Assembly (NCBI GenBank): GCA_022376515.1 | Contig: WTXI01000054.1 | Coordinates: 124,001 to 188,000 of the forward strand | DNA from: Lactifluus volemus | Taxonomy: Eukaryota; Basidiomycota; Agaricomycetes; Russulales; Russulaceae | Length of the DNA: 64,000 nucleotides | Direction of reading: 5' to 3' | In this document: positions 1-11,189 of the stretch, piece by piece | Layout of the letters: each line of letters starts with the position of its first letter | Position numbering within the stretch: position 1 is the stretch's first letter | Made by a program: the position numbers and the translations under genes | Notes under the pieces: model-generated | The model's input: the letters and a program-made list of their open reading frames with translations, nothing else | Databases searched by the model: none | Told to the model about the DNA's origin: nothing

Positions 1-249
1 GACGATTATCGACGCCGTTGTGCAGTTCGATCTGCCAGACAATCGGTGTGGCTGGAAAATTAAATCACTTTTTTGTATGTAAAAAGGAGGGCTACTACTA
101 CGTACGCCTTGTTAGAGTCAACAAGGGTGTCTGAGAACCTGTAGGGAGCGGGAGGTGGAAGGATGAAGACATGTTTTGTTGTGTGGTCTCACATTTGAAT
201 CAGGAGAGAGAAGCAAGCAGCCAAACAAACTTGCAAACAACCGTTCAAG

Positions 250-600
250 ATGAGTGACGACAGGACTACAGAACTCAAGGGTAACGTCTCTTTTTTTTTT
301 TTCCGTTTCTTCATATTCTCGATACCACAAGTCATTAGCGAGATTGGCTGCACGCGACGCCCATATACGTGAATCGTGGGTTCGGGCCATGGAAGCACGC
401 ATCGTCCGTGACCAGCTTCAGATTTGCTACCAAGTCGAAGGTGTCAACCACTATGAAACTTGCCGTGAGCTCTCGGAAAAGTACATCACGCTTCTCAAGG
501 AGAACAGGGTGCGGTTTCCTGATTCTTCCTCACCCGTCTATTTGTGTCGTTGACCGGTAATACTTTTTAGGTGAAGGGTTACAAACAGGTCGACGTGTAA
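250..600 (+). CDS. NADH:ubiquinone oxidoreductase NDUFB10/12 kDa-type subunit
   Basis: Accessory subunit of the membrane arm of mitochondrial complex I. Three exons read cleanly: 250-280, 339-508 and 571-600, with GT-AG introns of 58 and 62 bp, giving 76 aa. The central part (RESWVRAMEARIVRDQL, then C-x6-GVNHYETCRE, then LLKENRVKGYKQ) follows the fungal 12 kDa subunit closely, including the two cysteines of the NDUFB10/PDSW family. It is slightly shorter than the usual 85-100 aa, mainly at the N-terminus. The start is the first ATG giving an open frame across both introns. It is tail-to-tail with the TRAP-alpha-like gene (104 bp apart). No frameshift seen. Confidence 0.85.
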
Positions 601-703
601 CATCGTATCTCTGACAATTCCACTTTCCCGTTTCAAACCCACGAGCGTGCCCACATAGAAATACTATTCCAAGTACTATATTGATGCAAACAAAAATGCC
701 GTT

Positions 704-1814
704 TTACTTCCTAAGCCGGCTGCTGCGTCTTTTTCCTTCTGTGCCACTGGCACTCGCTTCACCTCCACTTGGGGCACTCTTTTCATCTCCTGAACTAACG
801 GCGGAGCCGGCTTTCCGGGCCTTCGCCTTGCGCAAGTGATGTTCCGGAATCCACTCCTCTTGATAGCCGCCACCTGACCCAGTCGCGGTAACCGTACTCG
901 CCGTAGGAACAGAGTCTGGCGGCGGCGGCGCCCTTTTCTTTTGTTTAGGCTGAGGAGCGAAGGAGCAGTAAGTGACATAGCCGAGGCCACCGAGAATGGC
1001 GAAGACGATGGCATATGTGCTCAGGCTATGGATGATACGCAGATTTCAGCGCCTTGGGTTACTTTTGGGCATAAGCGTGAGCGACTTACAGCTTGAAATC
1101 AAAGAAGGAGAGCTCCGGCTCCACAACAGTAACGATGGAATCAAACGCGGATACCTTTTGCCGTTCACCCCCGGCTACATGTTCCAACCAAAGGCTGAGT
1201 TTGATATCACCAGTTTTGAACCTGTGCGAGAAATCTTTGAGTTGTGGACAGCACGCGGGCTTGAAACGGGGCACCTCACTCGCTATAGAAATTATACGGC
1301 AGTTGAATCCGTGCCGTGTCTGGTAAGTAGATGCCATATGTCAGGTTATTAGCCTGGTGTATAGGAAATGTAATTAACACCCGAGTTCTGATATAACCAA
1401 AAGTACGCACCGCTTGATCAGTTGTCCAGTAGTCGGGTCAAGAAATTCTCCAGCTACGGTGAGAAGGGTAACATTCTTCCCCAATCTATTTTCAATAGTC
1501 AAAAGTAGTTTGTTTTGTTCTCCGTTAATAACGTCTGCATGTCAACGCCGTTTTTCCTCAGTGACGCAGTAGTGAATACATAGGAAAAAGGGAGGCTTAC
1601 GACCAAATGTATTGCTTTCCGGGAAAGAAGCAGTGACTAAAAGCTCGACAGGGAGATCCGGAGAGTCATCATCCGATGGAGACGCTAACAAAAAGTCTGT
1701 GAGTCAACAGCAGAGGGAAATGAACGTGGTCGGAAAGAACGAACAGAAAATCTCGACTGCAGATACCACACTTGCGAAAAGAGCGACGGCAGTGAGGAAG
1801 GACCGAATGCGCAT
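704..1814 (-). CDS. Translocon-associated protein alpha / IRC22-like ER membrane protein
   Basis: Type I ER membrane protein associated with the Sec61 translocon (TRAP-alpha/SSR1; yeast Irc22 family). Exons can be joined through several short introns. There is an N-terminal hydrophobic signal (MRIRSFLTAVALFASV), then VELLVTASFPESNTFG joined to HVINGEQNKL, then LTIENRLGKNVTLLTVAGEF, LPYNFYSEFKTGDIKLSLW, VTVVEPELSFFDFKL, one membrane segment (STYAIVFAILGGLGY) and a basic cytosolic tail containing EEWIPEHHLRKAKARK. The order matches the family. Exon joins at about 1236 (GTGAGG donor, CACAG acceptor) and at about 1030 (CATAG acceptor) restore the frame. The first intron, after the signal peptide, is the least certain. 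Downstream on the same strand from Swd2. Confidence 0.8.
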
Positions 1815-1923
1815 GTTGAATGTTTGTTGTGTGACCAAAAGCCAAGAATCACTTCCTTGCCACGTCGATCTCTACGTCACATGACCTCATATTTAGCGCT
1901 AAGTAACTACACATTAAATACAT

Positions 1924-3179
1924 TCAGCCAGCTTTTTTCAACAATTCTTTGGCCACTTCGTCTGCATCTGCTGTCTGATCTGGAATCCAGAAGGCCTGCT
2001 CCTAATCAGACAGGTACGACAAAGAACGGTCTGAAGACAAACCAATTCGGCACCAGCTGTAGCCATCATTGCTAATCGTGGGTTGAACCGGACACAGCGC
2101 GCGGGGCCTGGGTGCCCATCTATCTTCGCGAGAGGCTGGATGCGCATCGGCGCTAGCTTCAAATCCACCGTTCCTTCGCGAGCTGGGATATTCTGCACGT
2201 CCCACACACAAATGCGTCCGTCGAGCCCCCACCGACGACAAATTTGCTGTCGGGCGTCCACGATACTTCCTCTCCAGAGCACCCTCGTTGCGGCTCTATG
2301 CTGATGGGAGTGTCAAGCCTGCGGCGCTCGAGCCCGGTGTGGCCCTCCAGTTTGGCAAGACGTGTCCCTCGAACGCGTCGATGATATAATGTGCGTCACC
2401 TGAACAACCCACGAGAAGGTACTTGCCAGAGCTCGAAAAAGCCATCGATGTCATATAGATGGCGCGAGGTGGGAAGCTCACGCGTGCCAACGTCGGGTCG
2501 TCGAGTGTGATGGTGAGGAACGGTGCCTTGTCAAAGTTGGCGTGGTCGTACATCAAGATGCGTCCGTAATGATTCACCGCAACGGCGAAAACGACACCCG
2601 TCGAATCGTACGCCACCAGCGGGGGCGCCGGCAAGCCCAAAAGTCCACGGCACTGGGGGGCTCGTAGGTCCCACAGGCGCACGGTCTTGTCCATCGAACC
2701 GGACATGAAGCCATCGTCCACTGGCGACATTTCGAGTGAAATGACGCGCTGCGTGTGGCCTCTAAAGTACTGCAAATACTTGTTGTCGTGCAGCGAGTGA
2801 TAGCGGACCGTGTCATCTTCTTTTGTCGACGCGTAGATAATAGCGGTATTTTTGTGCGTGAATCGTGGAAGGTCGACGCCATACTTCTTCGAATGAAGCG
2901 TTTTTGTGAGTCTAAACTTGATAGCTACTATCAGTTGGACCTTGGGCATAACAAAGGGCAGGGGAATGGGAACTTGCTTTCCAGTCTTGCAATTGTAGAG
3001 TCTGAATGTCTCATCTTCTGCAGCAGTTATGATCTGGTCCCCTCTATCATCAAAAGAGAGACCAGTGATGTGCCGTTGTTGTACAGGACACGGATTCCAG
3101 GCTGAGGTACAGGAGCAGGTTCGACAGCCGCTTTGAATATTTTCGCGGGTTTCAACTTGGTCTGAATTGAACTTAGCAT
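1924..3179 (-). CDS. Swd2/WDR82 WD40 subunit of COMPASS and the 3'-end processing factor
   Basis: WD40 protein of the Set1 H3K4 methyltransferase complex, also part of the cleavage and polyadenylation factor. Diagnostic stretches are DDRGDQIITAAEDETFRLY, TLHSKKYGVDLPRFTHKN, DDTVRYHSLHDNKYLQYF, MSPVDDGFMSGSMDKTVRLW, GHPGPARCVRFNPRLAMM and a final exon AFWIPDQTADADEVAKELL. The likely start is ATG 3179 (MLSSIQTKLKPAKIF). The frame is broken in at least two places by what look like missing single bases: near 2355 (between GHVLP and KLEGH) and in the G run near 2226 (before LDGRICVWDV). There is also a mismatch near 3070-3110 that could be an unresolved intron. Start codons of Swd2 and RPB5 are 154 bp apart, head to head. 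Confidence 0.85.
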
Positions 3180-3333
3180 CGTCCCGCTTGAACAATGAGA
3201 AAACACACCATAAGCATGCCATTAAGAGGGAGAGAGGTCAGACCATTAGTAGGATTGGGAGGTGCCATGGCGAGAGATGTGTAGATGTGTACACGGTGCG
3301 GAGTTACAAAACCCAGCTTTCGCTTCGTTCACC
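3180..3333. promoter_or_regulatory. Divergent promoter between Swd2 and RPB5
   Basis: Only 154 bp separates the proposed start codons of two head-to-head nuclear housekeeping genes, so their promoters must share this interval or extend into the coding regions. No clear TATA box is seen. An alternative upstream ATG for Swd2 lies at about 3267 on the minus strand but does not join in frame to the conserved exon. Confidence 0.5.
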
Positions 3334-4250
3334 ATGTCTGACGGTGATGACTCTGCGGCCTTATGGAAGGTCAATCGCACAATACATGAGCTTGTCAAAG
3401 ATAGGGTGCTGCAAGATCTTTTTCCTAATTTTGTTTCAACGTCTGGCTGAAGAAGCCGACCTGCAGGGTTACCAGGTGGCGGACGAGGAGATCAACATGT
3501 CTCTAGCCGACTTCAAAGCACAATACGCAAACAACGGGGGTACTGTTGAGTGCGCGCCCTTCTAGGCGTACTTTTGCGAACTTTTGACGTTGACCATGCT
3601 GCAATACACTGTAGTCGCAATCAACTCAACTTTTTCACCAATTCCCGCACCGATCCCTCCAATCAAATATTCGTATTTTTCTCTGACGAGAAGAGTGTTG
3701 GGGTGAAGACTATGCGAAAGTGTGTACACTCTCAATACACCTTTTGGCCGTTAATTTGGGCCCTTCTCAGGCTTCTCAACATTTTGGAAGAGAAGAACAT
3801 CGCCAAAGGGATAATCATATTCCCGGGCACTATGACCTCCTCCGCGAGAAAGGTCCTTTACTCCTCACTCATCGACTTCTTAATTTGCCCATGTCTTCTC
3901 CAATTTACAGGTCATCTCTGCGATGCAAGCACGGTTCAGGCTAGAAGAGTTTGCCGAAGCCGACCTATTAGTGAACATTACACATCATAAACTGGTACCA
4001 AGACACGAAGTTCTTGATTCAGAACAAAAGAAGCTCCTTTTGGAGCGATAGTGCGTAGCAGACTCATAACTCCGGTCCACTCGCCCCAGACTGACAAATC
4101 TGTAGTCGATTGAAGGAGACACAGCTCCCCCGGATACAACTGGCAGATCCTATTGCCCGATATTATGGTTTAAAGCGTGGTCAAGTCGTCAAGATCACGC
4201 GGCCGAGTGAGACCAGCGGGCGTTATGCGAGCTATCGCATCTGTTTCTAA
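3334..4250 (+). CDS. RPB5: RNA polymerase I/II/III shared subunit RPABC1 (RPB5)
   Basis: Common subunit of all three nuclear RNA polymerases. Six exons (3334-3405, 3467-3549, 3615-3719, 3771-3852, 3911-4050, 4106-4250) join in frame with GT-AG introns of 50-65 bp to give 208 aa, close to the usual 205-215. The N-terminal jaw domain has [19 protein letters not shown] and [19 protein letters not shown]. The highly conserved C-terminal assembly domain has [37 protein letters not shown] and [20 protein letters not shown]. All key RPB5 motifs are present and no frameshift is seen. Confidence 0.95.
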
Positions 4251-6566
4251 TGTATCAACCAACTCACGTCCCACGGTTGGCCCATCTACGTTGTCATACC
4301 CTATACTGGCACGGCTATTCTATCAAGCTTTGCGCTGACCGAGATTAGGAGGCGCTGGTTTCCCAGGAGGTGAGGCTGTGGAGGTACGCTGCAGAGACGC
4401 CAAAGCATTGCCTAGCTTGTTTTGGAAGCATACGCGTGTTAATTGTATGGCAATGGTCATGGTTGTAATAGTTGTCGTTGCTGACTAGATGTGACTCAAG
4501 AGTCATCTCCCAACCGTTAGCTCCGAAGCTTGCTTGGACTCCACATACGTTAAGCACACCAAATATCGGCATTTAGCTCCTGAAGTCCCACGGTTGGGGG
4601 TGCCGACCTGCACTTGCACGTTTACTTGCACATTTATTCCACCCCCCGCAAGTTCTAGACTTTCAGAAAAGTCACCGAGCTCGTGTAGTTTGATGTCCGT
4701 TTGATTGGGGTGAGTCACTGTGTGGCCTGGAAGCTCCCTATAGGGACGCGGAGCTTGTTTCTGTTTCTCATATTTGTTAATGGGAAAGGTTTGCCGGTCT
4801 TCTGTGCGAGAGTTGTGTATGTGCCAGTTCTTGCCAAACGCTCTGCACACAGCACGCCGAGGAATCCGTTTCCGGCAGGACCGAAGTGTGGATTCTGAAA
4901 CAGAGTATATGATCTTGACTCATGTGATGGTTACAATTGATTTGTGAGCCGTTCAGGAATTCGGTGCAGGCTTCACCACCACACTCATCATGATAGCACG
5001 TATGATTGGTTACGATTGCCTCCGAGCAAACTCAATCGAAAGATCTCTCAGTTCTGGACTATTGATTTTTGCAAAGTGGAATCTAAAGGGTTCGTTCCAA
5101 ATTCCAAGCGACTTTGCCCTCACGTGTGAAGGAATTTTCAATGTCTTTCAGAGATCAATATGATTCATACATCCATGTGGATCGCGTCCGGTACACGGAC
5201 TCCAGTTGGAGCTTGCCAACCTAGGAAAGCCAATCATGATCTCATTCTTCCCATATGATGGTGTCAACATTGTCTTCCCCACTTGCCATCTCATCTTCCA
5301 AAGATGGGTAGAATCGATGGAACGCGACTTCAAGGCCAATTTCAAGTGAACCAGCTGAATGCGTCATATAACAATCCGCTGCTTCTCAAGGACCTCCAGC
5401 GCGACAAATATCCAAGGCGTTTAAACCCGGACTTGAAATTCTTCTGTCAGCTTAGCGTCACGACATTTCGACCCCGACTGTTCCATCCAACCCCGGCCCA
5501 AACGTCTCGCTTAGTACAGCCGTCCAACCCGACTGCCCGCGCTCACCCTCATCTCGACTCGCTCATGATCCCCGTGAACTTCTATACTAGTTTACATTTA
5601 TGGACTCTGCTTGGGTAGTAGTGTTACATATACTCTAGAAAAAAAAGGTCTGAGTCAAGTCCCCCGCGGCTTGATCAATATGATGATATCTATAGAACCT
5701 GTACCCCTGGAGATACATATGTGTCCGAATGGAACACTAAACGATGGCCCACCAAACGCCCACATCATGATTCTGCCCTAGGTGACAACTGTACTCGATA
5801 CGCACTCATATCATATGACGCCCATCGTCCGATTCGTTGGCTGTCGACATGTTCACCGGGTAGTCTCACAACGACAACGAACAAAACAGATGAAAAAAAG
5901 TACCGGTGTCAGCGCAGATCCGAATCCGATGAAAGGCGCCACTCTAACCGAGTCACGTACTTCTTGACTCAGCGCCGTGAGCCAGGCTCTCAGTTCTCAG
6001 CGGAAGTACGTTCCGACCCCGGCCATCATGATATCGGTCGTCAGTCAGTAAAGCCAACAACAACGACAATGTCGTGCATCCTTGTCAAATACAACTTCTA
6101 TTACCCTACAGCTAATTTGACATCCCTCATGATCCGTCCATTTTGACCGCGCGGCCCTGGTGGGTGCACCATAGAACTGGGGGTTACTCCACACGACTTG
6201 AAACTGAAACTGGTTTTGGTCGGCCTGCTGGTGGGAACGCGTTATGGCTGCGACCACAACAGGTCCCACACTGCCTCTGCTACTGTAGGGAATGCCGCGC
6301 TTCAGATACATCACATTAATTCCGATTCCGATCTCCGGGGACCACTTTGCTAGTCTTGTATCCAATCCACAGACAAGACCGGACAGTGCGATAAACTCCC
6401 AGGATAGGTGCGCCATCACTGAATCTGTCGGCATTATACATGTCCTTAAACCATGTTATCCATATGTAGCCTTATGCTTTAATGCGATGTATGCGCTTCT
6501 TATAAAAGTGCCACTTTTCGAGCTGGTACCAGACCATCTTTTCCAGTCCCTCATCCCTCCTCCATA
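4251..6566. other. Intergenic stretch, no confident gene
   Basis: About 2.3 kb between RPB5 and the sesquiterpene synthase with only short open frames. A stretch at about 5150-5450 carries broken coding-like sequence (LANLGKPIMISFFPYDGVN, then FKANF and, one frame over, VNQLNASYNN). It could be a decayed gene, but the family cannot be named. Nothing else is supported. Confidence 0.4.
6500..6507 (+). promoter_or_regulatory. Candidate TATA box of the sesquiterpene synthase
   Basis: TATAAAAG lies 60 bp upstream of the sesquiterpene synthase ATG, a fitting distance for a TATA-driven gene with a short leader. Confidence 0.5.
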
Positions 6567-7712
6567 ATGTACACAAAAGCCAAATCCTTTTACCTCCCAG
6601 ACCTCCTCACTCTCTCCAAGCCCTTTAGAGGATCCACCAATCCCCACTACAGGAAAGCAGCTGCCGAGTCTCGGGCCTGGGTCAATAGCTACAACATCTT
6701 TACTGACAGAAAACGTGCCTTCTTCATCCAAGGTTGCAACGAACTTCTCGTGTCTCACACCTATCCCCACGCGGGATATGAGGAGTTCCGCACAATTTGC
6801 GACTTTGTCAACTTGCTGTTCGTCATTGACGAAGTCAGCGATGACCAGAACGGCATGGATGCACGCAAAACTGGAGACATTTACCTCAACGTCATGAGAT
6901 ATCCAGGGTGGACGGATGGTTCCCCTTGGCCAAGATGACTAGAGAGTACGTCCTGACGTTTCTAGTCAACCCCTATGTCATCCCTGATCACGTATATTTC
7001 CAGGTTTCGCGAACGGCTGACCCGCACCTCGGCACCTCGTTCTTTCCGCCGATTTTTGAGGCACAGCGAGGATTATATCGAGTGTGTAGCTCGAGAAGCT
7101 GAATATCGAGAGCGTGGCGAGGTTTTGGACATGGAATCGTTCAAGCACCTTCGGCGTGAAAACAGCGCGATCCGACTTTGTTTCGGTCTCTTAGAATACA
7201 GCCTTGGAATCGACCTCCCGGATGAGGTTTTCGACAATCCCGTCTTTGCGAGTCTCTACTGGGCTGCCGCAGATATGGTTTGCTGGGCCAACGTTCGTCT
7301 TTCACCTCCTCCACCGCCCCAGATATCGGTTTGTAACGGATAGATCTTCCAGGACGTTTACTCATACAACATGGAGCAAGCCAAGGGTCATACTGGGAAT
7401 AATATCGTCACCGTTCTCATGAAAGCCCAAGGCTGTGACCTGCAGACGGCTAGTGACTCCATTGGCGCGCGCTACGCTGAACTCATGGAACGTTATCTTG
7501 CCGACCGCGAGCGGTTGCCACCCTTTGGCCCTCAGCTCGATGCGGATGTGCGACGCTACGTGCGTGCAATGGAGAATTGGCCCATCGGTAATCTCGAATG
7601 GAGCTTTGAGACGAACCGTTATTTCGGCCCCTTCCACGATGAGATTCGCCGCACGCGTCTGGTAGTGCTCGCACCGCCGCCAAGATACGACAGTGACACC
7701 GACTCGGATTGA
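6567..7712 (+). CDS. Sesquiterpene synthase (class I terpene cyclase, Agaricomycete type)
   Basis: Cyclises farnesyl diphosphate after Mg-dependent ionisation. The aspartate-rich motif DEVSD sits in [17 protein letters not shown], and the NSE/DTE motif [10 protein letters not shown] is created by joining exons at 7292/7353 (about residue 240). [12 protein letters not shown] and the C-terminal [13 protein letters not shown] motif also match fungal sesquiterpene synthases; total is about 340 aa. Introns are 6946-7003 and 7293-7352. The first exon reads DGSPWPR then stops; the family sequence [13 protein letters not shown] continues one frame over. A single base appears missing in the CCCC run at 6922-6925, otherwise the gene is complete. 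A TATA box lies just upstream and mevalonate kinase is the next gene. The product cannot be predicted. Confidence 0.9.
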
Positions 7713-9505
7713 ACTCTCGATTTCGGTCTATGAAGTTTCTCATCCGGCATCCCCTTTGCTTTCTCGCTTTCATTTTTCATGTAAATAATCACGCAAAGCC
7801 CTATCCATTCTCACCTCTCAACGTCCTCCCCCTAGCTTACCAATACGGACCAGTATCGCTGCATTAATCGCACTAGTATATAATACAATGGAGTCTCGTC
7901 TTCGTACGAAATAATCTGCTCTAGGTGCAACCAACGCATCGAACGGTTTGACCAGATTTTACCACAATAATAATTTAATTGATCCGAGTGAGTTGATGTG
8001 ACACGAACGAGGTAGTCCTGTAACGAAGACTAATCTCGGTATCTCGCATGTTAATGTTTCTACGCAAGAACTGACATTTACCGGCTGAAACACCCGTACT
8101 TGCAACATAAAAGCCGTTCTGGGGCGTGGAACTACGGAGATTCTGGAAAAACAAAAAATTATGTGTTCGCGCCAAATGGACACCGGCTGCGGTATATATG
8201 TCGCAGTTGACGTTGGGGACTTATTTACCGACCGAATCGGCAAATTTGATCTTACCAATCTTCTGCAACAACAAACTCCCTCTCCTCCATGTCTGTCTTC
8301 AAATCCGATACGGCCGCCAGCTCTGCGGGTGTACAGTACTGTACCAGTAGTAAAGTTGATCATCCGATCTTGTTAACCACTAGGAGACATTGGTGTTTTT
8401 TTTTTTTCCTTCAAAAAAAAAGGTTCAGCATTCCGCAATATGTTGAGACAGTGAGTTACCCCGTAACTACGTTAAATTAGGAGAAGGCAGTAAAAAGGTG
8501 AACATGGGGGGGATTATCGAGAGGCCGGAGAGGATCGGAGTCAGGCCCGGTCCGGCCAAGGTCGGCCTATTAACTGCTGTTCGATGCACGGCGGCATCCC
8601 CTCTCCGATGTGCCCGGATGTTTGGTTATAGGGTGTACAGTGATCTCCTGCTGAGCTGTCGCGTATACTATAGCGGGAGGCAGGAGGTTTGTGTTTCAAC
8701 GTTTTAACTTTTTGAAACCACATCAACATACAGGACTTCTGGTTCTCGCCGTCGGATCCGAATACCGACGAAAACCTTGATTTTATCGAGTTGTCAACTC
8801 GCAGGGAACTACAGTAATACAATCCACTGCTCCGTTCCGACATTGTCAAATGGGGAGAAGTGCGACATAGTGCTTTCACACACACGAGAAAAGGGTTGAC
8901 ACGTGTGTTCCAACACGACGAGACGGAATATGACTCAAGGAATTAAGTTACGAGTATCCACTCGTACGCTGGGAATTGGTACCAGTCCAGTGCCTGATAT
9001 ATACCCTTGCTCATGCATATTTACATCTACGGCCATAGGACTCTGAAAGCACCGCATCCCGTCCGATCTGCGCAGTTAACCAGAGTGCCGCCTAGTTAGT
9101 ACCACGGTGGGGGACCACGCGGGAATCCTGGGTGCCGTGGTTTTTTTTTCTTTGCACATTACAGGCCCTGGAAATCTAACAGCGTACTCGGGCTTCTTAT
9201 ATGGTATAGTATAATTACTAGTTGTACAACGATGACCAACCGCTAGGCCCACTCAGTCCGGTCATTGTCGACAGTACAGGATCAGGCAAGTATACCCTGA
9301 GGTCGTCATCAAAGCATATGGATCATCTCTACATCCTGATGACTGTGCGTTTATCGGAGCGGGCTACCCGATTTTAACCTTGTATATTACGAGACGCGCT
9401 CCGCGCTCATGCCAGAAAAAAGCAACTCGACCATAACTTCGATTTTTACATCTCTATATACTGGCTGGAGAGCGCAAGGCACATCTAGCCTGAATCATGA
9501 CGAAA
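7713..9505. other. Intergenic stretch between sesquiterpene synthase and mevalonate kinase
   Basis: The two genes are convergent, so this 1.8 kb holds two 3' flanks. Only short unrelated open frames and a few short homopolymer runs are present. No gene, tRNA or repeat recognised. Confidence 0.4.
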
Positions 9506-11167
9506 CTACACATACAGCCATCGCCCACGATTCTCCGCCCATGCTGTGAGTTCTTCAACCGTTTTAATCTGAAATGTTCCATGCAGGGAATGCTGCTGAT
9601 CAGAATGTCCTAGAGCTGAGGGATGGTCCGATGTATAATTGGCCGGATCATACGGTGAGAGGATGCCCAATCCGCTTCCACCAACAGAAGTCAAGTATGG
9701 CTGAAATCCTGAGCTTGTAAGTGTCTCGATGAGGGCAGCCAAAACGCTCTCCTTCACATCTATGGCCCACCGTTAGCAATTAATCCAAAGATCAAAGTAG
9801 CCAAGATTCCCCACCATCTGGGACGAGGGTGACAGCACAACCACCGCCGCCAGCACCTGTCAGCTTAGTGCTTAGGCGATATGGTTCCGCGGCCGTCTGC
9901 TCTCTAATAGCTTCGAGTACGGGATGAGACACGCCCAGAGCAACGAGATGAGCGTGGTTCTCTGTGATAAGCGACTAAGAGCAGAGAGAAGTGCGTCTCG
10001 TGATAGTTCGGCGTCGCCCAGGGCACGGCGAGCCTCATTGCTAATGCTCTGAATTGAATCCAGAATACGTTCGACAGCTGCGGGTTCCTGTATTAACATG
10101 ACGAATTAGGCCTCTAGGACTAGCAGGGACATGGAACAGAAAAGGTAACTTACAGCAAGCTTCTTCGTGGCGACTCCCGCTACGAGTTTCTTCGTGTCTC
10201 GAGGGACACGAGAATCTGTCAGCAAGAATCGGAACGATTTAAAGCTATATCGGTATCCAGTCATTCAGCACTTCGTCTAGAAATTAAACCCAAACCTCCC
10301 AACTTACCCTTGAATTGGTTCCATTCCACTCTTCCGCCCGAAGCCCGGTCGGGTATATGCGAGAGCACCACCAAATACAGCGACCGAATTATCTACTCCA
10401 CTTGGATTTCCGTGCAAAATTTTCTCGGCAACGAAGGCCCAATGATTTACCTCCTCGGCGAGCTGGCGTGGCAGGGCACGACGTCCTTCATGAGATACGT
10501 GCACATGACCCGGGTCGTGGGCTTGCTCATCAGGAGTGCGGGACGGCTCAGGGAGCGGGGGCAGAGAGATACGGTGGTGGAGGAGCAGAAGTGCCGTCGC
10601 AACGCAACTGGAGAAGGAGGCAGAACTACCAAGGCCCGCACCAACGGGTAACGTTGATCTTACCGCAAAGCTGAATGATGGCCTGAATCGAATGTAAGCC
10701 ATCGCTGTCTAGTCGCCAAGTTCAGATGAGCGGATGTCGTATCTACCTTTCACCCCCATGTGTCATCACCATGTACAAGTACAAGAATGCTACAGCAGCG
10801 GCCTTGGCCTGCGTGTTTTGGTCTATGTTGACCGGGAGTCCACGTTGTAGAATTGCATCGACCAGTCGCTGATCAAGAGAGTCAGGGTGAGAATCACCCA
10901 CACCGATGGATGTGACGGCGTCCCACGGAAGGTCATTGAGGACCCATTCATGCGAGAAGTTGTCCAAATCGATGAAGCGTAACGCAATTTTACCATCGTG
11001 TCGCGGAGAAGAAAGACCGTAGCAACGTAAACCAACAGCGGCTGCAATCGCGGTCTGCGGTGCCGTCAAATCACAGGTTGTAAGAAAGATGCAATTAAAC
11101 TCACGACACCATGAACAACGGCATGCTCTCCGAACAAAATGACCTTTCCTGGGGCACTGACGACCAT
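9506..11167 (-). CDS. Mevalonate kinase (GHMP kinase family)
   Basis: Phosphorylates mevalonate in the isoprenoid pathway. Motifs in order: MVVSAPGKVILFGEHAVVHG (ATP/substrate motif I), the GHMP glycine loop PVGAGLGSSASFSS, NPSGVDNSVAVFGG, FLLTDSRVPRDTKKLV and the C-terminal KLTGAGGGGCAVTLV. An in-frame TGA directly precedes ATG 11167, so the start is well fixed. At least five exons. Near 9966-9972 the frame jumps between ALSRL and TENHAHLVALGV, consistent with one missing base. The start codon is only 22 bp downstream of the stop codon of cystathionine beta-lyase on the same strand. It is also the neighbour of a sesquiterpene synthase, whose substrate is made from mevalonate. Confidence 0.92.
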
Positions 11168-11189
11168 TCACGGTCATCCGCTTTCCGCG

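Noticed and set aside
1093..1352. Plus-strand open frames opposite the TRAP-alpha-like gene
   Set aside because: They are shadows of conserved minus-strand exons.
5150..5450. Possible cytochrome P450 remnant next to the sesquiterpene synthase
   Set aside because: A few words (FFPYDG, LNASYNN, LKDLQRDKYP) loosely recall fungal P450s, but frames change and no heme-binding or ExxR motif is present.
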